Origin: Periconia sp. R9002
Taxonomy: Eukaryota > Ascomycota > Dothideomycetes > Pleosporales > Periconiaceae
Assembly (NCBI GenBank): GCA_023627715.1
Contig: JAMAHW010000025.1
Location: forward strand, 248,001 to 312,000
Length of the DNA: 64,000 nucleotides
Direction of reading: 5' to 3'
Shown here: positions 36,401 to 48,379 of the stretch, one piece after another
Position numbering within the stretch: position 1 is the stretch's first letter
Layout: each line of letters opens with the position of its first letter
Notes under the pieces: model-generated
What the model was told of the DNA's origin: nothing
Database searches by the model: none
Seen by the model: the letters and a program-made list of their open reading frames with translations, nothing else
Made by a program: the position numbers and the translations under genes

Positions 36401-36512
36401 CGCGTCGGCGAGCGAGAGCGAGAGCGAAGGCGATGCCGAGTGGCGCCAAGATGCGCTCATGAGCATGAATTTCGCGGGCGGCGATGGGCCTGAAGGGATT
36501 GGACGGTTGTAG
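30444..36512 (+). CDS. Cmr2/DIP2-family protein with two AMP-binding (adenylate-forming) domains
   Basis: Exons 30444-30526, 30647-33187, 33242-34668, 34718-35321 and 35375-36512 give 1930 residues. All introns are 49-120 bases and the joins restore sequence (KG|YEKRR, YD|CSAFDAHV, DV|YSRVRVHF, GG|CAVFQAGG). The N-terminus is a DMAP1-binding type helix pair (about 1-45), then 200 disordered residues. Two fatty-acyl-AMP-ligase-like domains follow (about 255-870 and 1035-1650). The core motif of the first is degenerate (YIEFSRAPTGDLRGVVLSH), as in DIP2 proteins. The C-terminal 280 residues are disordered and end in a Gly run and Ser/Glu repeats. DIP2 homologues are implicated in lipid (diacylglycerol) homeostasis and fungal morphogenesis. 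The exact reaction here is not known. Confidence 0.9.
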
Positions 36513-36790
36513 TTGTAGTTGGCGTGTTTGGAATGTGGAAGTAGGTTATGTTGGGCTTGGTACTATGTTTATATCCTTCTTTTTTTAAGGGTGATGGGGA
36601 AGAAGTAGGTGCAAAAGCAAAAAAGTAAAAAAGCAAGAAACGGTTCATCATGAGATACATGCTGGAAGGGTGGGGAAGGATGTGTGTTTTTTCTTTGGGG
36701 ACCAGCAGCAGCATTAGAAAGCTTGTTTTTTTTTTGCATCCATTTGTTTATTTGAGTCTTTTCTTTTTTCGTAGTTGTTTGTTGGAAGGG

Positions 36791-36810
36791 GCGTGGCGTG
36801 GCGTGGCGTG
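36791..36810. repeat. GCGTG pentanucleotide array
   Basis: Four perfect copies of GCGTG, then one variant copy (GCGTC). Confidence 0.85.
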
Positions 36811-37060
36811 GCGTCGCATACATACCTATGTACACAACCCAAGCGTAGTGTCCCCCTTCTCCTCCTTCCTCCTCACAGAGCATGCAGATCTTGAAAGCGT
36901 ATGGTAGATGGTGTTGATGTGGTACAGAGATATATATATATACAAATAAATGTATGTGTGAATGAAATGTAAATGGTGTTATAGAGGAGACGTATTGTAC
37001 TGTATTGCTAAGTGTGTGTGTGTGTGTTTATGATGAGGTTGAGGTTTTGAGAAAGGTGAG

Positions 37061-37099
37061 GTTTAGGGGTGAGGGTTAGGGGTGAGGGTTAGGGGTGAG
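37061..37099. repeat. 13-base minisatellite, telomere-like
   Basis: Three tandem units of GGTTAGGGGTGAG, the first with one change. Each carries TTAGGGG, close to the fungal telomere TTAGGG. The surrounding 300 bases are also G-rich on this strand. Confidence 0.8.
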
Positions 37100-38078
37100 G
37101 TTGGGTGTGGCGGATGGGCACTTATAGGGATTGAATTGTGTGTAGGTGGGGATGGGGGAACGCTTGGGGTACGAAGAGGGCGGAAGAGGGAGGGTTTTAT
37201 GGAGGGGGAAGAAAGGGTTGTCGGTGGAGTTGTGTAAGTGTAAGGGTAGGTAAAACAATAGGGGAGTTGTATGTGGTATAGGTAGGTAGGTGGGTGGGTG
37301 GGTTTTGTCGAAGGATGGGTAGGGAAGAAGAGGGGAGGGAGGGTTTGTGTATGTGATGTGATGTGATGAGTAGTTTGTTCAGTGTGGATAGGTAAAGGTG
37401 AGGGTGATGGAGACGGAGCGTTTCTGTGTTGGGGTTTTTTTTGGGGGAGATAGAGAGTTCATAAGAATGAGAGAAAAGGGTGAGGTATAACTAGTTTTGG
37501 TTGATGATTTGTGTTTATAGGTATAGGAAGCTTATATTAGACAATTTGTGTATTAAACAATTCCTAAAAAAATCTAAGTTAGGTTGCAATCTTTCGAAAC
37601 GGTGGTGGAAAAAATAAAGAAAGCGATGGAATGAGTAGGGATTGAAACAAGATACGGTGTTAATAAGGAATAAGATGGGCTTGATTAGGATGTCACACAC
37701 AGGTCGATGTTTTATCTCACTGCGCAATGTACTAACCGGCAATAACGGCTTTAAAAATTATTTTCCCGAACTGATTTACTTGCAAACACGTGTGTACGAA
37801 CTATTCAACGATGGTAATGTATCCGCAGTTCATTTTCGACTTCTATCATTACCGCGTATATCCGCAATTGATGTTTCCCAGCAGGTCAAGGTTTCTTAAA
37901 CACAGTTTACATCACTATGGCAATCCCATCGTCACTTTCACAATCCCTCAAAAGCTTCGTAGGCGCAAGAATATAAATTTAAGTCCAACTAAAAGACAGA
38001 AAGAGGGATGCACAAAAGAGGACACAGTCCCCCAACAACATTATCCCCCCTGCCTACTAGAAAGACGTCTATAAAGTA

Positions 38079-38122
38079 AATCAATCAATCAAACAATCAA
38101 TCAATCAAACAATCAATCAATC
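38079..38122. repeat. AATC/AAAC simple repeat
   Basis: Eleven tetranucleotide units, AATC interrupted by AAAC at regular spacing. Confidence 0.85.
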
Positions 38123-38324
38123 CAAAAAATCTCAACCTCCTCAAAAAAGACAAAACAAACAACCCTCTAATTCTAATCCCTCCCCTTGTCTATCCCCCAT
38201 CTTCCGTTCGCGGAATTACTCATCGTATCGGTCTGATATCTAGAACACCCAATCAGCACAATTCTTCTCACTCCCCAAGAATTCCCATAACATACCCATC
38301 AAACGCAGTAGTAAATCATCAGAT

Positions 38325-38507
38325 TTACTCCTTATCAGCCTCAATAGCGGCAACGGGGGCGCGAGCAGCGATCCACTCGCGGACCTGGTTGGTCATGCCG
38401 ACGGAGCGCTTGGCGTTGCCGTCGCAGAGGGCGCCGTTGATGCCGCAGGTTTTGGCCGAGACGGTGGCGGCGAAGGTGAGGGTGGCGAGGACGGCGAAGA
38501 ACTTCAT
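38325..38507 (-). CDS. Small secreted peptide, 60 residues, unknown
   Basis: One exon of 60 residues. The N-terminus MKFFAVLATLTFAATVSA is a textbook signal peptide with cleavage expected after VSA. The remaining 42 residues hold two cysteines (TCGINGALC), a Lys-Arg pair that could be cut by a Kex2-type protease, and a 26-residue tail ending EADKE. The leader before the ATG is CAAC/CT-rich without ATG for over 100 bases, and a TATA box lies about 170 bases upstream, features of strongly expressed fungal genes. I do not recognise the family. It could be a secreted signal or effector-like peptide, or the remains of a longer cysteine-rich protein. Confidence 0.7.
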   Translation of the reverse strand: MKFFAVLATLTFAATVSAKTCGINGALCDGNAKRSVGMTNQVREWIAARAPVAAIEADKE

Positions 38508-40805
38508 TTTTGCGGTTGGTTGGGTTTTGGTTTGTTTGTTTGGTTTGTTGTTGAGGTGGTTGGAAAAAAAGTTGGAATTGAATGAATGAATGGAAGGTTG
38601 GTTGGTTGAAGCGAATGTGGCGAAGTGAATGTGTTTGAATGGTATGAGTTTGGCTTGAGGGGGTGAGGGAGGTGGGTTATATACACTTTCTTGTGGTCTT
38701 TGTTGCTGGCCTTTTTGGGAACGATGATGAGAATGTCCGATTTACTGGCTTCTTCCCCACCGTGTACGTTCCTGTCGGACTTCGGTGAAGTGCCACAGTG
38801 CGTGGTTAGGTAGGATGGTGTAGTAGGGTAGGGTAAGCACCTACCTAGTTGGATTGGTAAGTCACGCAGATGGTACACCCGCTTGGCGTTTCGATGTATT
38901 CTGCATCCTTGAGGTTCTGAGGCTACGGTAATGTGGATATGCCTTGGATTGTGGGTATGCGGCGGCGGCGAAGGGCCGGAGGGTTGTATCCGAGAGGCTT
39001 GGCCGTGTCCGTGATGACTTGATCGGTATTCCGATTCTGATGGGCAATGATGAGTCTCTCAGCTTGATTGTAGTGGCCATATCTGGAGTCACCATATCAT
39101 GAACTACAGTATACATGTGCAATGATTAGATGCAGTACGAAGCACCGATAACATTTCCGTTCACTTTTGATTTGTATTTTGTGATTCTTCAAGACGGCAT
39201 CAGGTAGTAGTCGATTCGCCTACACGAATAAGACGAGATATACAAAGAGCAACCAAACCCTAGTCATACAGTCATACATGATCTCAGCCTTAGACCGGAG
39301 TAGGATCGCCACCCTGAAGTCGGTAGTCAGTTCTCAACTATGCCACTATACGCCGGGAGCCCAATGAACGTCCACTCTAGCATGGAGAATACAATCCAAG
39401 GGACCTAGTCGTACGAGATCGTAGACTATCCCTTTATTGAATCAGCTCCGAAGTCCTTGCAATAAGCTTTGCAGTGTACGCGCCTAGAGGACGAAAAGCG
39501 AAGAATCAGGCTATCAATATGCGAAGTAATAGGAACGAGATACATTATTGATACCAAAACATCGCACGAAAGAAAACGCGCCATGTCTAAAATCTCCGAG
39601 CACGTGCAGCTGACAGTGACAGGATAGCATGATCCTTACTCGCATATCGGAACTACCGACATACTTAATCTGTCATGCAGTAAGCATTATTGCGTAACCT
39701 CCTCACACCTCGTCCATGTTGCCGTGCCGGAGTAATATCATTATTGTTGTACGCTCATACACGTTATGAAGAAAGATTTACAGACAAGTAGTTACAAACA
39801 CTAGGAAGCTCTCTCACATACTCATCAATAACATGTTCTCACGTCTTGCCCCACCCAACAAACTTGGCGGTGCTAATATCTATCTATACTGAACGCCTTA
39901 AACAGAAAAACGCGCACCCGAGCTTGTAAAATCCCAATACGGTAACCAGCTTGTAGCATCGCCCCTTTCATCTAACCTTCTGCCTAATCCTACACCTACC
40001 GCGTGGTACGCAGTAGCGCTCTGCGTGCCGTGCGTGATGGTCCGCCGGCACTGGGCAGGCTGTCTAACCAACTTCATCGTAACTTGCCTTTTTCAGTACT
40101 AGGCAGGCTAAAACTTGTGGGGTTTCCTGCGCGCTGTGTAGACATCTTGTTTCACCTTTAACTTGACCTGATGAGAGGTTGTACCTAAGTGCGGACCCCT
40201 GCGTGTAGTACATCGCTAAATATCTGTTACGGGTAGTAGGCGGAACGGAACAGTGAAATGCTTCTTGCCCTGATCTTTGGGGGCTGAGACTTGTGTCGCA
40301 AGGCCTGGGGTGAAATTAGCTTAGGGGAAAATGAATAGGCAGACTCAGTTAAGCATTATAGGGATTGTATTGATTTGTGTTAACTCCTTGATTTCAAATG
40401 TCGGTGTTGATTCTGAGTGCGGCGCAGCACTGATATCTCGGATTTTCGGATGATGGAGATTTGGGTAGGAGAGTTGTTTGGGAAACTACTAGGGCAGGGA
40501 AGATTGGCAAATGTTACTGTTGTTGTTTCTTTGGGCAAGGCTATGTGTGTTATGTGGGATTACGCTGACTTCAGCCTTCTCACTTTCACTCGTTCTTTCT
40601 CCATTCTCGCCAGAGTAATCTAAATTTTTTTTTGTGTGATCGTGTTTTCTTGCTGGTTTTGATAGCCATTTCACTTTTTTCGGTCAAATCTTCTTTTCTC
40701 CTTTACGCGAATCATGCTCTAAAAAAAGTCTTTCACCCTCCCAAATACACATACCGAACGATCTAAACCCACTCATCATAATCCTTCACTCTCTGCCCTG
40801 GCGAA
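38508..40805. other. Gene-free spacer
   Basis: 2.3 kb. The first 370 bases hold the leader and promoter of the small secreted peptide gene. The rest is slightly AT-rich, with no domain-bearing open frame, tRNA or inverted repeat that I could find, until the promoter of the acyltransferase gene. Confidence 0.5.
38677..38684 (-). promoter_or_regulatory. TATA box of the small secreted peptide gene
   Basis: On the reverse strand this reads GTATATAA, about 170 bases before the ATG at 38507, followed by a pyrimidine- and CAAC-rich leader. Confidence 0.45.
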
Positions 40806-42277
40806 ATGGAAGAAGGAGAGCGCTCGCTTCTTGCCATGCACCTCCAGCCCTTCGTCTGGGCTGTGATTTGGGTGTCCACCTGCTACATCATCGTTTCCTT
40901 CCCACACTATCTAAACCGATGGACCAGCATCTCGCTTCTTTTTACTGCTGGCTACGGCGCGTTCAAGACATCCGCAGATATGTCTCCCGATGACACCCTG
41001 AATGAGATTTACACACGGTTCATCTTGATTGGCGGTTCACATATTTTGCACATGGCATATAATAGCAAAGGGAGCAATGGAGGATTGAAGCATGTAAGTT
41101 TCGCGTTTTTTTTATTGATCTTCTGTCTACTTGGATATGGAATGAGTACATATGTAACATAAGAAAATTTCTGGCCAGGCTAAAAATTTATGCTTATTTT
41201 CACGTGTTGTAGATGGATCACTTGGACGCGAAACCAGATTGGTCCCCATGGTACCGCGGCTGGAAACTCATCATGAACCCTCGAGGCGTTGGTTGCCCTT
41301 GGGAGACACCCAACATGTGGCCAGGACTACGTTATACCTGGGAGGGAAGGACACCTCCCACATCACCTCCTTCTAAGATTCCCACCACCACTTCCACACC
41401 ATCGAACAAGAATCGCAAACCCTCTAATGCAGACACTGCGCACACCAAGCCCAACCCCCCAAGACTGTTCAAGCAAAGCAGATGGGCAGGCGTAGCAACC
41501 CGCATCGGCTACTTCACTCTTCACTTCCTCATCTTAAGCCTTGCCTACGAATTCCTCTCCCCAGAAATACTCTTCGGCATACCCCCGATCAACCCCAGCA
41601 CCGACTACACGCGGGCCAAAGAAGGCATCCTCCGCCGTCTTATGCACCAACTCCTCCAAGGCCCCTCAGCACAAAGCCCACCCGTAACAAAGCGCGAGCT
41701 CCAAATACGCGCGTACCTCGCCCTCGAATACATTCTCGGCGACTTCCTCCTCCTGTCGCTCTACACCGACTTTTTCGCCATCTGCTGGCTGACCTTGCAC
41801 CTCGATGAGCCATGGGAATTCCCCCCTTTCTACGGCAACATCCTCGACGCATACACCATGCGACGCTTTTGGGGTAAATTCTGGCACCGCGTAATTTATC
41901 GCTCCTTCAACGCGCACGCGGCGCTTATATCACGATATGTGTTAAGGCTAAAGCAGAGGACGCAGGTTACGAGGGTCGTGAATGGATTGTTGGTGTTTGG
42001 GCTGAGCGCGATTATGCATGCTCTGGTGAGTGCGAGGTTGGGGAATCGTTGTGCGTGGGGGAGAAGTATGCAGTTTTGGATGTGGCAACCTTTGGCTTTT
42101 GTGCTAGAGGATTCGGTGCAGGGTATATGGGTGAAGTGGAGGGGAAAGGCAGAGGTGTGGGTTGGGGAAAGGGGGGTGAAGGTGCTGGAGAGGGGGGTTG
42201 GATATGTTTGGGTGGCGTCATGGCTGGTCTGGGAGGCGCCTAAAAGAGAGTTTGCGCTGGCGAATTGTACAGCATAG
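40806..42277 (+). CDS. Wax-synthase-type membrane-bound acyltransferase (MBOAT-like)
   Basis: Exons 40806-41093 and 41213-42277 give 450 residues. The 119-base intron keeps phase 0. Several hydrophobic segments are visible: two in the first 60 residues, one after RIGYFTLHFLI, one at LGDFLLLSLYTDFF and others near the C-terminus. The conserved wax-synthase block FWGKFWHRVIYRSFNAHA and the later HA motif (SAIMHALVSA) with the likely catalytic His are present. Family members esterify alcohols, terpenoids or polyketides with acyl-CoA, and are common in fungal secondary metabolism. No cluster genes flank it here, and its substrate is unknown. The tail ends close to the converging UTP10 gene (259 bases). 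Confidence 0.8.
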
Positions 42278-42536
42278 GAGTTTTGAAATGTAAGTCGGCA
42301 AGAAAAGATAATGATGAATCTGTGAATGATAACGCTCACAGCCACCTCCCAGAAGAAGAGACATCACTGATCCCCTAACACTGATAATAAATTTGGTTTT
42401 CAATTGAATGTCAGAAATTTTATCCTCTCAAACTTCTACCCTTAGCTGGCAGGATTTCCCTATACTAACTCCGAAAATGCATACATACATGACCCCAATG
42501 GAAAAAATCAAAACCCCCAAACTTTTACCTACCCAC

Positions 42537-45500
42537 TCACGACAACATACCTTCCAGACTCTCGCCCAAAATCTCCTCAACATCCGCGATCCATCTAGCA
42601 GTCTCCCGTTCAACGCTCTCATCATCATCCTCCCTCGCCTCGCTAATGAACGGCAGCATCTCCGGCAAAAGACCCAGCCAGTCCTCGCCAAGTTTCTTTG
42701 TGAGTGCGCGCTCGCACTGCACTGTTGCAAGACGCGTGTGCGCAGATTCCGAGCGCATGTATTTAAGTAGAATGGCGTTCATGTCGCGGTGAGCGTCGGT
42801 GGCGGAGGGTAGTGCGGCGGCGAGCGTGATGATTGCAGGGATCGTGTAGGAGGTTAGAGGGTTGGTTTCATCGGCTGGTGGCGGGATGGTGAGTTGAGAA
42901 AGAAGTGGGGATAGGATGGTGGAGAGGTGCGAGGGGGACTGCCAGAAGGAGTCTTGATCATGTTCGAAGCTTTCTTTAAGTGATGCGAGAAGGGCATTGC
43001 GGAGGGGCGAGTTGGTCTTTTGGGTGGCTAGAGCGGTGAGGAGTTGTGAGGCTGGCTCTAGAATGTAGCTCGAGTAGCTTGTGACGATAGACTGGTGAAA
43101 CAGTGTTAGTGATGTGCCATGGTGAGGTATGATTATGAGACATACCTTGAATTTCCCAAAGAAGGCACCAAGAAATTTGTAGAATGTTATGGAGCTCGAA
43201 GCTGACGTCTCGACAAGCTGTGCGAAGAAGGGGCGGAATGTAGCATCATTGAGCTTGAGGGTCATGGAGATAACGGCTTCCACAAGGGAGTCTTCCAATT
43301 GCTCCACGTCGTCTTCGTCAAATTCTTCGCTTTTCTTGGACACTGCATCCCGTAATTTGAAGGCTTCAAGGAATAGACTGAAAAGAGTGGAGCTGGACTT
43401 GACCAATTGAGATTTGGTCTTCGCTTCGATTGTCGACTGGACTAATTGAAGTTGCTCTACAAGTGCCTGTGGTCGAACTGTTAGCTTGGACTTCGATGAA
43501 AAGGAGGTATTTCTTACCTCAGAACCTTGAGCGATAGCATCAGCCCATGTAGCTTTGATAGCGATAAAGACTTCTTGAGCCTCCAGATTCTGCGAAACAC
43601 TGTGATAGAACTGTGTCCGCTCTTCATCACAGGCATCTTCCAAACCACCGGCTGCCGATTGTTGCGATAGTTTGAGCACCGGAATGAGGTATTCTCGTGA
43701 GAACATGAAACCGAGCCGTTGTACGGTGTTGGTGAGTAGAGCATACACAGCATTGTGTAGTCCTTCATTCCCTTTCTCAATAGCTTTACCGAGGTATTCA
43801 CATGCAGCAGGAAGCACCGTAGGGAGAAGCGATATTGCCTCGTCCTCCAGTACATCGATTACCGACGTGAGACACAGCAGGGACAATATGCGAACCTGAT
43901 CGTCTGCGCTAGATAACGCTTTAGGACCCGAGACGGTCTGGGCAACTGCTGCCACAGTGGATGCATCTCGCTTGCCGAAGCGCCCGACAATGCTGTCAAT
44001 GCAGCTGATCACGATGCGTTTGACATCTAAGCTTGAGGAATTTTGCAGGATGTTATCAAGATTCGGCAAAAATGACACAAGCGATTCAACGGATGATTTG
44101 TCGTTCAGGACGACAGCGCTAGTTCGTATCTCCACGGCTCTGATGGCTGCAATCTGAACTTCATGATCGGGATTAGCAAGTAGCAGCTCAGTAGATCTGA
44201 CTAGGTCTGCCGTTGGCAGAAGATTCAAGCATCTCCCAAGTACGCGGCTGCAGCACTGGTACAACTTTTGTTGTCGTGCTACTACTTTTGACACACGAAT
44301 GATTGTTTCAACAATAGCGGCAAAAAGTGCCCGAGGCTGAGATGTATCGGCTCGTCGCTTGAATGCGCGAGCAACATGTGAGTTCAGGCGTTCGTCTGCG
44401 GCAAGTTCTGCGAGCGATGACAGCAGATTGGTCAACACGGTCTCGACCTGACCGGGCTGCTTTTCGTTCAAGCTGAATAGTGTGTCGGTTACCTTGCGTT
44501 TTGCACTAGCTGCATCCTCCACGAGGTCCATGTAGCCTTTGAAGGTCTGAAGAGTAACAAGAGGATCAAACACGAGCAACAGCTCGACTGAGAACCTTCG
44601 TTGAACTTTGCTAGTGGGGTATCTATCGACGAGCAAAGCAAGTATGGCTGAGAGAGCATCCTCGGGGCCCAGAGTTCGCGCAAGCTCGGCAAAAAGCTTC
44701 AGTCTTCTAGGTTCGGGGATGTGTTCGAAGGCAGCTGTGAAACTGAGAAGTAGATCGGCTACGCCAGAAAGGAAATTTTTCTGCTTTTGTCTCAAAGAGG
44801 TAGCCAGCTGGGGCACAACACGAGAAATTGTCTGGTCAACCACATGGGCCGAGTATTCATCCTGCTGTCGAAGCAAAGTAGATCCAATAAAGGTGAAGAT
44901 GGGCATCAGGTTATGAAGGATCATTTCAGGAACCCAAGACGCAAGCGACGATATAAGAAGTAAAGCTGCATTTTGCACCTGTGGGCTTGCAGAATGCCGG
45001 ACGCAATCAACAAGTAAATCTGCTCGTACAAATGCTTGGTAATCGCCTGAGTCTTTCTGGGTTTTGATCTGGTTCACCATGGGTGTGAGTGACCCCAAGA
45101 TCAAGCCTTGTAGGTAAACAAGCTCAGAACCGGATTGTTGTCGCAGTGGTTGAAGATCACCTAGTATGGAGAAGAGGTTCCTGAACAACTCTGGGTGCTC
45201 GCTGGGGCGAGATCCTTCAATTAATTCAAGTACCAATGTTAACCTACGGAGAAGTCTTGAAACCTCTTCGGGGGTGGTAGCATCAGCTCGGACCATCTCA
45301 TTCCGACTTGTTCTCCTCCTTTTTTTAGCGGGAGGCTCTTCTGGCATTTGAACGGCGGTGGGAACACTGTCAAGGAAGCCCGTAAGGATAGTGGTGTCCA
45401 ACTTAATATTCCGGAGCGTTTCCAGTGAATAGGCCCGACACAATCCGTCAAATCCACTACTGTTTTCAATGAGAGCGATGTCCAGTAGTGTGTGGCTTAA

Positions 45501-47976
45501 CGACAACCGAGACTCAGATCGCATTGCTGACCAGCAGGATTTGACCCAGCTAAACACAGCTTCTAGCAGTTCCGTCCGTTCTTTGCTGTAGTTTCCAGAA
45601 ATGAAATCTTTGATTATGTTAGTGCTTTCCATTTCCTTCGGTAGCAAGGCAGCGACATGTTGGGTATCTGCGTCTGTGATTGCGATTCTTTCGTTGGCGC
45701 AGATCTTCGTAGCATCCATGTTGGATAGCGAGAACCACTTGCCCACAGTTGGCAGAATACTGTTTGTGCGAACACTGGAGGCAACTTTCCCAGTAATGTT
45801 AAACAGAGGAAGTAAGCGCAATCGGACAACAACTAGTGGAGTCGTTGTTGCATGTGCGCCTAGAAAAGCCAGGATAGGGCTCCTCAATGTAGATTTTAGG
45901 CTGTTCTTGGTGGTTCTGGTTCCCTCCAAAACATCTCGCAGAGAAGCAATGACGAAACGGGCATCCATGGAACATTCTTCAAGAATGGGAACAAGGACTG
46001 AAAATAGAGCGTTCGATTGTTCTTGCGACAATTTGGGAACTTTGGAGCTGTCCCCATAAAGATGAGAAGAACCCCAAACACTGACATTCGATTTAGCGCT
46101 CTTAATTTTTGCTGACATCTCAGCTCCCAGTGCCGTCGCCGAACGCCTTACAGCCGCAGAAGGGTCTGCGAGGGCGAAGAGTAAGTATGGTATAAGATTC
46201 TGAAGATCGAGTGAGGTATCGGATGTTTTTATCAAAGACGTTGCTGACCGAAGAGCAGTTACGCGCGGACCAGCTGGAGAAGAGCTGCACCAGACGCGTG
46301 CAAGAAAGGAGAGATACAAAGGTGTCTCCAGGGCTTTTCCTTGTTGAAGGCTTGCTGAACTTAAGAACCGGTTAGTCTGGCCTGAAGCAACAGCCTGTTG
46401 GAAAGCTGCAAGCGTTGTTTGGAACGAGTCTTGAGCATTCTCTTCAAGGAAGCTGATCTCCGATATAGCGGGTAGTAACACGATAGGCGCATCGATGGCT
46501 TGGACTTCATCAACGTCTTCCATCTCGGCATCCTCGTTATTCAAGATCTTGTTGTGTCCGTCCTCGAGTGATGTTCCTAGAGCTAGGCCAAGGGACTCAA
46601 GATCGACGCTGTTCTTCTTCGCGGCCGCTTCCAGTATTTGAGATATGGTCTGGTCCTCTCCCAGTTTTGCTACATAGTCGATTAGCTGAGCATGGTCAGT
46701 GGATCCGGACTCGCTCTGACGAACAACTTGGAGCAGTGCAGCTAAAACTATTGACGTGTGGGCCTCGTCCAACAAGCGCGATCCAAGGATCTCTCGAAGC
46801 AGAGTTTGATTTTCCTCGGAACTTGCTATGTTACCAAGACTTGCCAAAGCAATTCCAAGTGCGAGGCGGTCCACACGACATCGCTTTGAAAGAGTGACTA
46901 GTATTTGATTTACACCGGTAATCTTCAAGAGTCGCTTGGCTACGGCGGATGGAAGATGTGCCTCAGACCGTTCTTCTGCCACAACAGCCAGGCACATCAG
47001 ACATGCTTCCAAAGTCTCAGTCTCCTGGCTCCGGATGGCTGCTTCTATAAGAGCATCGAGAACCTTATCTTCGAACTCTCCTTTGGTGACGAGCACGATG
47101 ACCAACATGTAGCATGCCGTGACCACTTCAGGACCACTTGAAGCTCGCATACAATCGTTTAGAACCGGAAGAATGTTTCGCTGCAAGAAACTCTCTGTTT
47201 TCTGATCTTGAACCTCTCTCCTCCCAGAATTAGAATTATCGAGTATGCCGTCAATTGCTTGGGCGGTGATACTGGACCAAAACGATATCAAGCTAGGGCC
47301 TTGATGACCGGCTCGAATAACTTTGACGAAATAATTCTGGAAAGCATCGAAGAAAGCCGGTGTATTAACGGCAGTGTAGACTATAGTCTGGCGGGGAGGG
47401 TTGGTAGGTGATTGGATATAGGGATGCAGGAACCGCAGCGCATGGGCTGGATTGGGAGGGAGAATGGATAAGAGTGCGAGGAATTGCGGAGTATTGTGAT
47501 ACGGAAGATAGGTAAGAACTAGCGTCTGAGTGTTGTGTTCATGCACCCTGCATTGTGTCAACACTATCCTATCGTCTGAACAGGTGTCAGTAAACTCACC
47601 TGAACCGGCGTACCAGCCATTCTAGCGCTTTTTCGGCAGGTTTTAGAAGCAAGCGTGGTCCAACCATCGTTATAAAGGCCTCCAGAACACGGTCAAGCTT
47701 CTCATTTTCTTTCTGTGTCATTTGTGTGCGGTCCTCGACTTTGCTCTGCTCGCTGAACAAGCTGCGGGAGAATTGGACGAAGCGCGGGTCCAGCGCACAG
47801 AGGTCTCGGTAGCCATCGTAGCAAATAAGATAGAGGTTTTCAAATGATTGCGACGCGGCGACACGGGGTTCGAACAACAGGGATTTGCCATGAGCGAGTT
47901 TTTGGGCTTTGAGGTCGAGCTGGTGGGTGCTTGTGGCCGCGATGGCAGCGAGTTGCTTCTGTAGCGAAGTCGCCAT
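42537..47976 (-). CDS. UTP10: U3 snoRNP protein UTP10 (HEATR1 homologue)
   Basis: Exons 47976-47600, 47547-43518, 43466-43146 and 43091-42537 give 1760 residues, the usual Utp10 length. The protein is almost wholly HEAT-type helical repeats. The N-terminus LQKQLAAIAATSTHQLDLKAQKLAHGKSLLF and the C-terminal block around SAHTRLATVQCERALTKKLGEDWLGLLPEMLPF are diagnostic of Utp10. It is a component of the t-UTP/UTPA complex of the small-subunit processome in the nucleolus, needed for rDNA transcription and early 18S processing. The two 3' introns are 51 and 54 bases, multiples of three without stops, so a single long frame also exists. I call them introns because of good GTAAG/GTATG donors, CTAAC branch sites and CAG acceptors. 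It is divergent from NRDE2. Confidence 0.93.
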
Positions 47977-48379
47977 GTTGACTGGAAAATAGAGCGGCTC
48001 TTCTTATGTCGCTTTCGAATTTGGAATGTCCATGGGCGCAACAAAGTGGGAGGAAAATTGCGACTTATCCTCGAGGCGGCAGGCGGTACATGGATTTGGA
48101 CTTGAAGAAATGTTCGATCCGCAGAAAATTGCGGAGGGTCCGTGCGCACCACCGAAGAGCTTCTGCTGATTAGTCATCTAACCTACGCGAGCACGTGAAC
48201 ACGTGCAGCTTCCTTCACCTGAGCACACTTGCACCTTACACCGTGCACCTTCTACCTTCAACCCTTGCCTCTATCCTCCACCCTTTCTCTTCCACTCTGC
48301 ACCTCACTTTTTTTTGTTTCCAACAACCACAAGAGTTGACAAGCTAACTTTTATTCTAGTACCCAATACCCCTGCAACC
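47977..48379. promoter_or_regulatory. Shared bidirectional promoter of UTP10 and NRDE2
   Basis: 403 bases separate the two divergent start codons. Two palindromic CACGTG E-boxes lie at 48192-48197 and 48200-48205, eight bases apart start to start, a spacing that could seat two bHLH dimers. The NRDE2 side is CT-rich. Regulation is inferred from the sites only. Confidence 0.5.

Larger units (their letters stand above)
36513..38324. other. Intergenic region rich in simple repeats
   Basis: 1.8 kb with no believable gene. G- and GT-rich tracts occupy 36.9-37.4 kb, and an AATC-type repeat lies near 38.1 kb. It includes the 3' flanks of two converging genes. Confidence 0.6.

Noticed and set aside
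36600..36900. Possible small gene in GT-rich DNA
   Set aside because: Frames there are made of homopolymer and simple repeats, without features of a protein.
38862..39122. 86-codon frame upstream of the small secreted peptide gene, reverse strand
   Set aside because: No signal, domain or biased composition. Probably a chance frame.
48203..48379. N-terminal extension of NRDE2 upstream of 48380
   Set aside because: The 59 extra codons have low-complexity, leader-like composition. No in-frame ATG with family similarity lies before MEPPPKF.
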